The position numbers were made by a program, and so were the translations under genes. The notes beneath the pieces are model-generated. The model saw only the letters and a list, made by a program, of their open reading frames with translations. It was not told the origin of the DNA and did no database searches. From Cercophora sp. LCS_1 (taxonomy: Eukaryota; Ascomycota; Sordariomycetes; Sordariales; Lasiosphaeriaceae), in the NCBI GenBank assembly GCA_036250225.1, contig JAPZLL010000005.1:1240001-1304000 (forward strand): a DNA stretch of 64,000 nt, read 5' to 3'. Shown here in pieces: positions 1-12,129 of this stretch; the first letter of the stretch is position 1, and the number at the start of each line of letters is the position of its first letter.

Positions 1-3000
1 TAATCTTGACGCCAGTCTGCCCGCTACCCTGGCGGGGGATGTCGATTGAAACCTTGAACTGAGTCTCAAGGCCACGCTTGATATCACCGCCCCGACCGAT
101 AAGAGACCTGTGCTTCTCTTGAGGCACCTCAAGAACCTCGGTCACCTGGCTCTCACGCGCAGCCACAAACTCCTGGATCTGAGCGATGATCTTCTCCACA
201 ACATCAGTTCGCCCCTCGACCTTGATGGTGTTACCATCGGCATCCTGCTTGGGGAACTGGATGGCGCGAGCGAGCTCCCGACGGTCATCAGAGCCACCAG
301 CCTTGACAACAATGTCACGGAGATTAGAACCTGCGAAAATGTCAGCAGCTGCATCATGTCCACCCGTTCAGCGTCAACTTACCGCCAGCACCAATGAGGG
401 TCTTGTGGTACTTCCTGTCCACCTCGATTGTCTTTGTGACGGTGTCGTCGAAGACCGCCTTCTTCTCATCAAGGATCTTCTTTGCCGCAGCAACCTGCGT
501 CTTGGTGCCCTTGATCTGAATCTCAACCAATCCGTCGGCAGTGTCACGGGCGCTGGGAATGTCAACCCTGGCACCAGTGGACTGGCGCAGTTGGTCCAAA
601 ACGGCGCCACCGGAGCCAATCAGCGAGGGCAACTGCTTCTGCTGAACAGTGACCGACGCAGTGAAAGAGTTATCCTTCAGGTACTGGAGCAACGAAAGAA
701 TCTCATCCCGAGCCTCATCCGCGCCCTTCTTGGGTCCACGAACAATAACCTCATCTGGGGCTTGCTGGCGACGAGGCTTCCCGGCGTCGCTCGTAGCTTC
801 AGCGGAGTCGTCGTCCTTGGTCGCCTTGGCTGTGCGGGGGAAGAAAATCAAAACCTTGTAGCGGGTCTGCAACCTGTTGATCTGAGCACCCTGAGCGCCA
901 ATGAGCTCACGATGGTACTTAGGCTCAATCTTCAAGATGTGCGTTGTCTCATCCTGGAGCTGGCGACCAAGTGAGAGGATGTGGGCCTTGGCGGCTTCAG
1001 CCTTGGCCTTGGGTCCCTTTAGCTCGACCTTTCCATCCTGAACTTGGATTTCGACGTCAAACTTCTCGCGAAGTTCCCGGATGTTACTTCCGCCCTTGCC
1101 GATGAGGTGGTTGGCGAATTTCTGGGGGAACTCAAAGTCCATTGTAAAGCCGCGCTCCTTCTCATCCGCCTTCTCCTGCTCAAGGAAGGCCTCGCACTTA
1201 GCAGCCAGAGTCTCGACAGCAGTCTTAGGACCCCTGAAGTTGACCGTGGTGCCAAGGCTTGACACCTTGACGGGGATCTGATCTGCGGCTCTCTTCTCCT
1301 GATCCTGCTCCTTCTTGATAAACTTCTTGAGCTTGTCGTGATACTTCAGAGGGACATCCAGCGACTTGGCAGAGATGGCCTCTTGTTGGCTGACGAGGCC
1401 CCGGATGTATTTCTGAGCATCTTGAAGCCACTTCTGCATCTCCCTGACCTCTGCTTGAACTGGCTGTGATCGCGGGATCTGGTAGTCGTCCGCGCTTGAC
1501 TCACCCTCATACACCAGAAGAACAGGTGAGTCCGCCTCGGGCCCTTCGGGAATAACCAAGTGAACTCTGTAGTCCTGTCTGACACGAGGCTGGACCTCTT
1601 TCCGGAGGTAAGTGTGGAAGAAAGGGTCAACGGGCAGGGTGGCCATCCGAGCAGGGGGGTGGCTATCCACAAGACCCTTGATCTCGGACTGGGCCCTGAT
1701 GGCGTTTTTGCCGTCACGAGAGTAAAGTTCCCATGGGAGAGCGCCTTGCTCGGTGAAAGGGGTGTTGAAGTGCACGTTATACAACTTCTCCAGCCGCTCA
1801 ATCTCCTTCCTCTGGCGGAGATAACGAGTCACATTGCGGGCATGCGCAGCGGCACCCCCAGGGGCTTGGCGATGGAAACGCGAGATATCAATGTTGGAGC
1901 ACTGCATGTTCATCGCCAGATCCATGGCCTTCTCAAGGCCTGCCTGAACGTTTTCGCGAGGGCCAATGATCGTCACCATATCGTCCTCCTCATCCGTGGG
2001 CAAGACGATGGCGCATCCAGTGTCGGTGAAGAAATCATCCATTGGGACACCCCTGTCGCCGATAATGAACTGGTGGCGACCCCGTTGGATAGAAAGCTGC
2101 TCCAGCGCAAGCTGTTGTCTGAGCTCCTCAACTTGACGCTCAATGGCAGCCCGAGCAGCCTGGACAGCTGCCCGTTCACCTGCAAGTTGAATGTGATTGT
2201 CTTGGGCTGGGGCGAATGCCACAGGCTGGCCAGGAGCCGGGACAGTGGGAGGCTGGGCAGACCAAGCCTGGTGGGGAGGAACACGAATTTGCACGCCATT
2301 GTCCTCCTCAAGCTTATGAGTGTGAGTTCCCTTGGGTCCGGCAATGAAAGGGTAGAACTCGGATGGGATCCCCTTCAAACGGGTGCTGACGTTGGCAGCT
2401 CGCTCCCCAGCAATCTTTTGAATCATCTCGCGTGCCGCGGCGGCCGTCAATGCATTGCCCTCAACAAGGACGTCGATCATATCGTCGTCGTCTTCTTCCG
2501 CACCAGCCTCAACCTTTGGCAGCTGAACCCTGGCTCCGGACTTTTCCTGCAGTTGCTTGATAGCCGCGCCTCCCTTGCCAATGATGTGAGCCCGGGCGGA
2601 GCTTGGAATTGGCACCTTGATAGACTGCTTGGTGCCAATTTGACCCATCAAGTCCCTCAGGGCCTGCAAGGCGAACTCCTGGGGACCGGCAGCCTCAAAC
2701 TTGAACCTGCCATTGCCCGCTGGAGACATGACGATATTGGCGCGCGATCGGCGGTTGACGTCCTTGAGAATGTCCGGAACAGGGCGCTTAAGCTGGTTGC
2801 GGGGAAGCAAGTGATGCGGTTCAACGAAAAATGTTTCAACGTTCCGGCCGGGGATCGAGACCGATGGTGGTCCGTGCAGGCCGGGGCCGGTCGGTGTCGT
2901 TACGCCCGAGACCGGCGCCGAGGCACCGGGAGTGCCATTGGCGGGGCTAGCGCCGTTGGTCTTCCCATTGGCATTGCTCTTTGCACCCCAGATCGGCGGC

Positions 3001-3248
3001 GCAACACTAGCATTGGCCTTGGCCTTCGATCCGCCCAGCTGAGGGAAGAGCTCGTCAGACTGCGTGTCCAGTTTGACGGGCTGCTTTCCCGCGGCCTTGG
3101 GTGCGGCCGGCTTCGATTCGCCGGCAGTATCATCCGAGTCCACAGGCTTGCCAAGGTCTTCGTCGATGGCATCCTCGACAGTAACCTTGTGCGCAAGGTG
3201 CTGCTGGAGGAGCTGCTCGGCGGCGGAAGACTCGGCAGTGTCAGCCAT
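1..3248 (-). CDS. SCP160: Scp160/vigilin-type multi-KH RNA-binding protein (3' end cut by window)
   Basis: Fungal relative of yeast Scp160 and animal vigilin, a polysome- and ER-associated RNA-binding protein. Exon 1 is 3248-383 and exon 2 runs from 330 off the window; the 52-bp intron (382-331) starts GTAAGT and ends CGCAG, and splicing rebuilds a clean KH core (LIGAGGSNLRDI). About 1065 codons are visible; the family is usually near 1250-1300, so roughly the last 200 residues are missing. Eight GxxG-type KH cores can be read, among them IIGKGGAAIKQL, LIGKGGSNIREL, LIGAQGAQINRL, LIGSGGAVLDQL and LIGRGGDIKRGL; others are degenerate (IAGPKGT, IIGDRGV), as is typical of vigilins. The N-terminus is Ala/Pro/Gly-rich and probably disordered. 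The start is the ATG at 3248 (MADTAESS), preferred to an upstream in-frame non-ATG extension. Identification is firm. Confidence 0.93.
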
Positions 3249-6200
3249 GGCGAAAGAGGCGATCAAGTAAGTGTTCCCGGATACGGTAGTCGACGGAACA
3301 AGCTGCTCAGGTAGCTGAGCAGGAATCGATGGGACCTAGCCTTTGCGCAAAGTCAGCTTGCGTCAACGCAACTTGAGGCCAAGGTGCCTGAAACACTGCT
3401 TAGAGTTGCAAGGGACACAATATAGGACAACTGACAGTTGACAGAAGGCAGTCGTAATCGGAATCGAAAAAAGGGGACGGCGAATATAGCAATAGGCGAC
3501 CGGAACCTCTGAATCGTTTCCTGCAGCCCGCCGACGGTATGGGGTGGTGCTGTTGCGTTTCGTGGCAACGGGCAAAAATAAAAGTTGGGGACGGTATTTA
3601 GGAGGTAGCGGCGGTGTCTAGAACATGAAGCGCGGGGAATTGACGCCTCAACCGGTATATAGGATGACCGAGTGATGGGAGGATGAGGCGACTTGCCGTG
3701 GAGCACAGGGAGAAGAGGCCAGACAAGCTGTGATCAGTTGCTCAAGGTTGGGTCCTGAAATGTCAGGAGCGAAGTGGACATTTTGTTTTTAGCTTCATCG
3801 TTCGCCCAGAAAGGCCAGCAACAACGCAATGGCCAGCCACTTTTGCGCGGACCCTGTTAGGAAAGGTGGGGCAATTTTCACCTGCCACGCCAGCTGATGG
3901 ATTGTCCCATTGAACAAAATAATCAACAGGGATGATTTCAACAGAACATGCGCGGTAGGATGTTGTTTGGAGGAAACATATATTTTGGATGGATTACCTT
4001 TTTTCTCGGCATTGTTGAAACTGATTTTCTTGAGATTCTGTCCCAATCCAGTTATTGGTATTCCAACGCCGACCTTCGAAGTAGCAAATTTCGTTAGGTT
4101 GGTCTCTATTTCGTCCCATGGGTCCTTCAACCGCCAGACCGTTGAGTTTGAGGCGCAGTCGTTTTGCAAGCTGCAGGCACTGAGAATGTCAACACACTCG
4201 CTGGGAAGGAAATTTAAAGGCGGTCACATGATACTAGAATTTGCGCGCTGTGTTTTCAGAAACTGAATTACACGCTGAACATCACTTCGGTCTCTACTTT
4301 CAGAACGCACCCTCCCAAGTGCGGCATCGAGTGGCGGCATGGAACAACGTGGAATCATACAGGTCTCACCACATGCCATGACTCGCTGAAGAGCAATATG
4401 AAACACCCAAGTCGATTATGCCCGTTGCTGCTTTCAGCGCACTCCGGTCAATGCCACAAACGTCGAGTCTGGTCCGTAAAATCGGATGAGCGAAGTTGAT
4501 TATTCTGGCTTTCAACTATTGCAGCCTGTGATTCCTGAAACCACATAATACGGTTGTCGGTGCTCGAGCTGGTTCAACGTTCAACAGCCGAGGCTTTATG
4601 GAGACCAGTCTAGGTCTAAAAAATCGGCCACATTTCCAATATACGAACAAGTATCCCTATGTCCTGGCGTAATAAAACCGAAGGCAGTCGATTCTACTCC
4701 GAAAGGTCGCGATGTAACGGTGATGGGTGCAGATGCGGCTCCCCATAGACTCAATACCGACACCTCAGACCTATATTATAACGTCGATGATTTCATCCAC
4801 ATGATAACACCCACCGATTTGAAGCGTGGGTGATAAAAACCTGCTTGCGCATCTAGTTTACGTCGTTTCAAGCGATTTCAACCGCAGGTTCGTAGCTATG
4901 CAGCGTGAGAACACTGTACTCGACCGTCTGGAGGCCATTCGACGCCCTGGCAGTTTGTTTATATGTCCCTCTTCTTCTGAAGAAACACATCCTGACCTTC
5001 CTGGTTTCCGGATGGGCGTTTCTCGTCTGGGCCCGTTAAGTTTGATAAGCAGCTCTTGCGGCTGTCTAAACCAGCCTTCGCCACGCCCGTGACAGTTGCT
5101 ACGTTGGTGCAGGCGTTCTGTCGTCCTGCCTCGCGTGAACTACATCTATTGGCCCCAGAATCCGCCACTCTGACCAGTACAGACGAAGGGGCGTCTCAGG
5201 TACACACCATCTCCCAGCCATTTGTCGTCTTCTCGGCCGAGACTTGTGACCAGCGCAAGCAATCCAGAGATTATAAACCACTCGTTCGCTAGGTCGTAGT
5301 CAAACTTGAGAGCGCCATGGTGTCTTGCAATTCGGCGCACGCGGGGTCTTCTTCGGTGCAGGCGAAGGTTCGGAATACCTCCCTGGGAGTATGCAGTAGT
5401 CGCAGCACGTCTTGATGAGGGGGGCGGGAGCGGAAGCAGGCTTGCATAAGAGGCGTATAACGAACACTAGATTGCGTTTAAACAAGCAGTTCTTGTCTCA
5501 GGCCGGGAAGAAGCGTTGTCTCGGGATTTTGACCCCTTCATGTCTGTGTCCGTCTTCCTCAAATGGCGTGCTGTGCTGCTATCAGGGAATGGCGCACGGC
5601 AATGCGGGCTGGCTGGCGAATTTCTGTTGGGATTCTGGAAGGCAACAGCAATTACTGGTCCGAGACCAAGCAAATGCGGGGTGACGAACTGGACACAGTC
5701 GGCGCAAAGCAGGATGCACGCCTCCAGCTCCCAGCCAACCGGTACCCTCCATTGCCAGAGCCCGCGGTTGCAGGACGTGAAGAAGCCTGCGTGTCCGCTT
5801 GAGAATGGCCACACCATGGGCTTGCTCCCCGTTCGCCCACCAGCACCGGGGAATCAGGAGATAGGCCGAGGCAAACGGCAGAGATAAAGCAGGTAAGAAC
5901 GAGCTGGGGATAGGAAATTGCGGCATGCACATGGCAAGACCCAGGAAGCTGCAGAATTTGAGACCACTTCACACTGTCGTGAGTGGAAACAAACAGCCAG
6001 GGCGAGCTGGGATTGATTGCAGCCGTTCGTCATCGTGGGGCTCCTCGGCTGGAGCGAGATGGCTGCTGAGTCCGATGAGGAGATATCGCTCGTCCCTCAG
6101 GCATGGACGGGCCATCGACCGTCCGAGTCCCACTTGATGGCCGTCGCTGCCATGCTATATGTTGGTGTGATCGGTCGAGCTAAATGGTGGCTGCAAGTTT

Positions 6201-7541
6201 GTCTGCGCAGCGCGCGTTGACATCGGCAGGAAAATTGACAGCCGTAAAGACTTGTAGAGTGTCCAGACCATTTAAGTATCCCTGCGCGAGGCGGATCGCG
6301 AAACTTGGCTGCCCCACGCCACGTCTGGACAACCTGGGCCTTTCTCAACGGCGCCGACGTCGATCTCTAAAAACGGCATGGCATCGAGGCGGGGTCAGGT
6401 TCGCACACATTCATGCAGACCAGACGACCACCAAAATACGGCGCAAGACAGCCAAAATAGCAGTTGGGATGGCAGCAAGGAGCAGCAAGCCCCGGCGCAT
6501 CGGGCCTCGCAAGGCACCGGCTGCTTTGACGGGTGGATGTTGAAGCTTGGATATCCAAAGTAACACGGCCTTCAGTCCCCGGTTCGTGTTTGAGCCGTCC
6601 CGTCATGTGGAAGCTATGAAATTCCCGCGAACAACCACCCGGAGCTCCACTGCCGCTCCTCCAGTTCGCTTGTTCGCTTGTTTGCGCCATCAGCCAGGGC
6701 AGCTCCAGGAAATCTTCCCCAGTTCACATCCATCTGGCCTTGCTGATCTCATCCAAATCCCCAACCCAAATCCGCCCGCCTTCCCGTGAATCCTGCCTGT
6801 CCCACTGGGATGCGCCTGAATCGGCCTAGAAATCGTGCATGGGCCGACCGATTGACTGCCTCCCACCTATCTGGCCGACTCCGAGCTGCGGCACTGCCCT
6901 GATTGAGAGGGGGCCATATCTTGGTGCGACAACCCCTCGTCCGGCGCTGCGGGGGAAAACAGAGTCGTAAAGTCGACCAGACTCCCGTCTCTATTTTTGC
7001 TCCTCCCGTCTCTCGTCGTTGGCACCATTGCGGCAGCGTGCGAGGCCGAGGACAAAGAAGAGCGCGCAACCAACGACGAGCCAGCGAAACTGGTGGACAA
7101 CAGACGCCGCGGGGTTCGATTGACGTGCGTTCTCACCCAGGCCCCCCTGTCCTTGTTCCGTCGTTGGCAAGCTCCCAAGACGAAGCTTGCCGCCGCGGGG
7201 CTCGCACTGTGCCCGGCAGTCCAGCGATTTAACCAGTGCAACCAGACAGTCAGACGCAGCAAGCAAGAAGACACACACGCATCCCGCCTATCCCACGACT
7301 CCCAGAGAGCATAGCCCACACCAAGTTCAACCTGCGAGCGAGCCCACCCTGAACGGCAGCCAAGCAGAAGGCGAGATCGAGCACGACCAGCCAGAGGTCA
7401 AAACGCAGCGTTGTTCTGCGACCCTGCTCCCGCACCCTTCAATTAACCCCCATTTTTCCAGTCGCTCGACCGGATCCGCCGTACGTTATATTGTTTTTTA
7501 CTGTTTCTGTTGCCCTCGCGCCTAGAGTTTTGGCTTGGATC
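3249..7541. other. Long intergenic gap, divergent 5' regions of SCP160 and STE20
   Basis: No convincing gene was found in these 4.3 kb. Open frames up to about 120 codons occur, but they lack recognisable domains, sensible starts and intron signals. About 3.78-4.85 kb is visibly more AT-rich than its surroundings. The last 500 bases before 7542 are pyrimidine-rich leader-like sequence. The gap could hold long leaders, a non-coding transcript or decayed sequence. Confidence 0.6.
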
Positions 7542-10345
7542 ATGGACCCCCAGCGGCGCAGACTCACCAAAAAACCCCCGCCGAGCCACCACCACACTAG
7601 TTCGCTCAGCATCGACGGTCGTATTGACGCCCAATCTCTAGGGAGCAGACGAAGCTCGGCGAGTCTGAGACGAGCCCCCAGCGCTCCGCACCCGCACCAC
7701 GCACGCACGGCGTCGTCCAACGCGTCTGGCAGCTCGTCGCCGCGCTATCCCGCTGCCCTCTCGACGGCGTCCTCGCTTGTCTCGCGATCTCACACGTCGC
7801 CTGTCTTGCCCGCCGCCAGCGAGTTCGCTCCGCACCCGCCGCCGTCCTTCTACCCTCAGTCTCACCCTGTCGTTGCCGCCCGCAGTGACGCAAAACCACC
7901 CTGGCCCCCCGCCGCAAACGCCGCTCGACCCCTCAGCACAAAGACGTCGGACGAACTAATTGGCGCGCCGTTTGACGGCACCGCCATTCTCAATCGAATC
8001 GAGGCGACAAAATCGCCGGTGCCGTCGCCAGTGCCCCGAGAGCCCCAGGCGCCGCAATACCTGCCTCTGCGTCCCGCGCCCACGAGTTCTAGCCCGCGGG
8101 TAATGGGACCGCCCCCACTGCCTCAAACGAACAAGACAAACAGCTTCCCAACGACTGCGTCCGAGCACTCAGCACTCGGCGAGAAGCCCGCTGTCCACAA
8201 GATGGAGAGCATCCCCGCTTCGAAGCGGTTCTCGGACGAGACAAAGGACTCCAAGATGCCCGGCATGCTCAGGAAGAAATCAGGTTTCTCAGGATTCATG
8301 ACCAGCTTGGTTGGGTCGCCCAAAAAGCCTCAGATCTCTGCGCCCGAAAACCCCGTTCACGTCACACATGTCGGCTACGATAGCTCGACCGGTCAGTTTA
8401 CAGTACGTATTCGCTCGTTGGGGACACTATGGAAACCATGCTTACCAGTGTGTAGGGATTGCCCAAAGAGTGGCAGCGGCTGATCAACGAGAGCGGCATC
8501 ACGGAAAAGGACACGCGAGAACATCCTCAGATTCTAGTCGATGTCTTGACGTTCTACAAGGAGACGACCGAGAAGCCGCAGGAAGACCAACAACTAGAGA
8601 AATTTCACGATGCGAGGGCAGGGGACTATCGCGCGCTATCGGGAGCATCGTCAGGGGCAGCGATGCCGTCTCCCGGTATGCTTCAATCAACCTATCCTGG
8701 AGTCTCGCCCATGATAAGCCCACCTGCAAGTCCGCGATTCCCTCAAGTCAACCACGAAGGCAGCTTTGAGAACCCCCGCGCTCCACCACCAGTTCCTAGA
8801 GGGCCAGGCCCTCTTCCCGCCAAAGATCTCAATCTCATGCCCAGCCGACCCGCTCCAAAACCACCGACGACCCTCCCCACGAGAACGGCTCCCCAACCAC
8901 CATACCCAGCTAAAGATTCTGGTATCGGCATGCCTCCTCCGGGGGAGGACACACCCAGCCCAACCTACCTCCCCCCGAAAGACAATATCCCGATGCTCCC
9001 AGAAGAGCACCGGTCCCGATCAAACTCCCGTGTAAACGGGACCTCCCCCTACCTACCTCAGCAACCACAAGCTCCCTCTACAGTAAACCAGGCTGCGGCC
9101 TACCAGCATCAACTAATGCAGCAGCAGCAAGAGCAGGCAATGGCTCAGGCACAAGCAGCTATGAGTGGCCAACTGGGCCGGCAGGCCAGCAAACGACAAC
9201 AGCCCACCCCTCCCTCATCCCAGCACCCACAGACACTGCAAAGCAGCGGCTCGGTCCGTGCCCCACAAGGACAACCCGGGATACAACACAGTACATCGCG
9301 AGCTCGGCACCGGCCACGGCAGAGCAACGGTATCGATGTTGTCGCTTCGCTCAAGAGGATATGCTCAGAGGGCGACCCGCGGGAAGTCTACCGGGGGTTC
9401 ACCAAGATCGGCCAGGGCGCTTCGGGTGGTGTGTATACCGGACACGAGAAGGGGACCAACCGGCTGGTAGCCATCAAACAGATGAACCTGGAGCAACAGC
9501 CCAAGAAAGACCTGATCATCAACGAGATTCTGGTTATGAAGGAGAGTTCACATCCCAACATTGTCAACTTCATCGACAGCTTCCTGTGCGGTGGGGAATT
9601 ATGGGTAGTTATGGAGTTTATGGAAGGAGGCAGCTTGACGGATGTCGTGACGTTCAACATCATGACCGAGGGGCAAATAGCGAGCGTGTGCAGGGAAACG
9701 TTACGAGGACTGCAACACCTGCATTCCAAAGGCGTCATTCATCGGGATATCAAGTCCGATAACATCTTGTTGAGCATGGAGGGCAACATCAAGCTAAGTG
9801 CGTGAGACCGCCAGGTCTCTTTAGGATTAGTTATGCTAACATGGTGGACAGCGGACTTTGGATTCTGCGCAACAATCAACGAAGCGCAGAACAAACGTAC
9901 GACAATGGTTGGCACGCCGTACTGGATGGCTCCCGAGGTGGTGACGCGCAAGGAATACGGTCGCAAGGTGGACATCTGGTCCCTCGGCATCATGGCCATC
10001 GAGATGATTGAGGGAGAGCCCCCGTACCTTACCGAGAGCCCGCTTAGAGCGCTGTGGCTGATCGCTACCAACGGGACGCCCCAGATCAAAGACGAAGGGA
10101 ACTTGTCACCCGTCTTTCGGGATTTCCTATATTTTGCGCTCAAAGTGGATCCGGAGAAGCGGGCGAGCGCGCATGATTTGTTGAGGGTAAGCTTGATGCG
10201 CCACGGAAAACAAGATTCAGCCCGCTGACAAATTGTATAGCATGATTTCATGAAGCAGTGTGTCGATTTATCCACACTGTCGCCCTTGGTCAGGGCGGCA
10301 AGGGAGGCCAGGGCACAGGAGAAGGCCCGGAAAGGGGGCCAATGA
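7542..10345 (+). CDS. STE20: Ste20-type p21-activated protein kinase (PAK)
   Basis: Ser/Thr kinase downstream of Cdc42/Rac that feeds MAP-kinase cascades and polarity. Exons are 7542-8402, 8456-9797, 9852-10186 and 10241-10345 (880 aa); the introns are 53-54 bp. The Ser/Pro-rich N-terminus has no PH domain. It is followed by a CRIB motif at about 265-300 (ISAPENPVHVTHVGYD), a Pro/Gln-rich linker and a kinase domain from about 600. Visible catalytic residues are the glycine loop IGQGASG from I605, lysine K628 in VAIK, HRDIKSDN with D718, DFG with D736 and GTPYWMAPE. The C-terminus contains LSPLVRAARE, like the G-beta-binding tail of Ste20. Absence of a PH domain plus this tail favours Ste20 over Cla4. 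The start ATG follows a 5' region without a better in-frame ATG. Confidence 0.93.
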
Positions 10346-11199
10346 TTTTGTTTACGCAACGAATGAACGGTATGGCTCGGTTGGCTTGGTATCTTTCTGG
10401 GGGGGGGGTTCCCTCCTGTTCAGGTGCGATCTCTGGAATGGGACACCTGAACTTGGACATCAGACAACCATAGTTGTGTTTGGCGTTCTTTTCTCAAACC
10501 CCTTGCCCCTGTTTCTATTTTGATTCTGCCCGAAAGCGAAGGTGGACTGGTATCTTCGATGGTTACTGGAGCCGAAATATGCTGAAATTTGGAGCATGAC
10601 TTTGTTTCGCTCCTGGACGGACTTTTTCTCATGGCCGGCATTTGTTGCATTTTTGACATCAAGTTGAATGGAAGATTGAACGGTGAGACCCACCGAAAGC
10701 GCCTCTCTTTTGTTTGTCTGTCGTAAGTTACTTGGTTTGGCTGGGATGAACAAAGACAGTAATGTGAAGCAAGGGGGCAGGAAAAAGTATTGGGGTTTGC
10801 TTTTCGCCACGTTTGATGTTTGAAGGTCTGATTCGCACATATATTTCATGCTGTGGGCCGGACAAGGCGAAGGAAGAAGATACCAGGGGAACGACAAGGG
10901 AACGACGGCGACGAGAGCTGATTAGGTTGCTTTATGGGGTTGTATTTCGCTTGCCTGTGGCTGCAGAGGAAGGTCTCTTTTGCAATGGGTTTGAGGCATG
11001 TGTGGAAAGGGTAGGCTTTTCCAGATAATCCGATTAGATGGGTTAGTTGAAGTTGACCTTGGCTCAAGCAACGACACGTCCTGCATGAAGCGTTTGGCTG
11101 CGCATATTGAGACGTCGAAAAGTTCAATTTGAATCGCACATCACCAACCTATCCGCTAAAAAGCCATCATAACCTCCCATCCAAGGAAAGAATCAGCTC
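10346..11199. other. Convergent 3' intergenic region
   Basis: Lies between the stop codons of STE20 and the DUF1445 gene and probably holds both 3' UTRs. It contains a run of ten G at about 10400 and T-rich stretches; no gene signal was seen. Confidence 0.6.
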
Positions 11200-12129
11200 T
11201 CACTCCTTCTCGATCCTAGGAAACGCCTCAGAATCCTTGACATCTAAAACAACCATATGCCCCGGCGCATGCCCCATCACCACACCCTCCAACCCAGCCC
11301 TCATTACCGCCTCCTGCGGCGTCACTCCGCACCCCCAAAACACCGGCGCATACCCCTCACTCTGTCCCTCGCAAAATGCCTCCCTCCCATCCTCCGTCAT
11401 CGCTCCCTCTCCGTACTCAGGCCTTGCAATATCCTCGATCCCCAACCGCCGCACAGCATCCCACCCCCAAGCAACCGGCTCCCCATGCGTCGTCACAAAC
11501 TCCCTCGTCACCTCCCTTACCCGCTCCACATCCTCCATCTTATAAGGTCTCATACTAACTACCCACGTTCCACCGACAAACACACCCGCGGGCGCCAAGG
11601 GAATCGTAGTTCGATACATCGGAACATTCCGTCCCTGCGCTACATGCCGCGGCGTGAGTCCCGCGTTAGCGAGCGCCGATTCGAAGCTGTAGGAGCAACC
11701 GATTAGAAAACCAACGTGGTTGGGTTGCCATTCTGTGATGATATCGGGTTGTTCGGATACGAAAACGCCATGTTTGTAGACGCGGTATTTGGGCGCGTCG
11801 CAGCGGAGGTCGATGTCGGTTGCTACGGGGAGGGCTGTTGAGGGGTTGGAGGAAGAGGAGAAGGCGGTGTTGCTGGGCTGGAGGTGGGAGGTTAGGGTTG
11901 AAAAGGCGCCGGGGTGCGAGGATTCGGCGAGCAAGGGGCAGGGGACTGGGTTGCGGGCGCAGAGGAGGCGGAAAGAGGCGGCGTAGTGGGAGGGGAGGAC
12001 GATGAGGTTCGCTTGGAGGTGGGTTGGGGCGAGGCCGGAAGTTGGGGTTTTGAGGGTTGATGCGCGGGAGGCTAGTCGGACGGAGATGCCTGTTTTGAGG
12101 GACATGGGTGTTTTTGGTGGGTTGGTCAA
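11200..12129 (-). CDS. DUF1445 / D-glutamate cyclase-like putative hydro-lyase
   Basis: Single-exon protein of 309 aa (301 if translation starts at the second Met, 12105). The sequence runs like the UPF0317/DUF1445 family: a Thr-Ser-Gly-Leu-Ala start, QANLIVLP, a YA..F..LC.RNP.PCPLL block, then CSYSFE, a MYRT.IP.APAG.F.G..VVSMRP block, FWGCGVTPQ and the terminal MGHAPGHM. This length is usual for the family, whose bacterial members are annotated as hydro-lyases; the vertebrate member DGLUCY is a mitochondrial D-glutamate cyclase. The first 25 residues are basic and Ser/Thr-rich, so mitochondrial import is possible but unproven. It is one of few intronless genes here. Substrate in this organism is unknown; it could equally be a related lyase. 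Confidence 0.87.
   Translation of the reverse strand: MTNPPKTPMSLKTGISVRLASRASTLKTPTSGLAPTHLQANLIVLPSHYAASFRLLCARNPVPCPLLAESSHPGAFSTLTSHLQPSNTAFSSSSNPSTALPVATDIDLRCDAPKYRVYKHGVFVSEQPDIITEWQPNHVGFLIGCSYSFESALANAGLTPRHVAQGRNVPMYRTTIPLAPAGVFVGGTWVVSMRPYKMEDVERVREVTREFVTTHGEPVAWGWDAVRRLGIEDIARPEYGEGAMTEDGREAFCEGQSEGYAPVFWGCGVTPQEAVMRAGLEGVVMGHAPGHMVVLDVKDSEAFPRIEKE

Noticed and set aside
1560..3314. 584-codon open frame opposite SCP160
   Set aside because: Antisense shadow of a long coding exon with biased codon use; no domain.
3780..4850. RIP-mutated transposon
   Set aside because: Somewhat AT-rich, but no transposase or integrase remnant, terminal repeat or strong TpA excess could be seen by eye.
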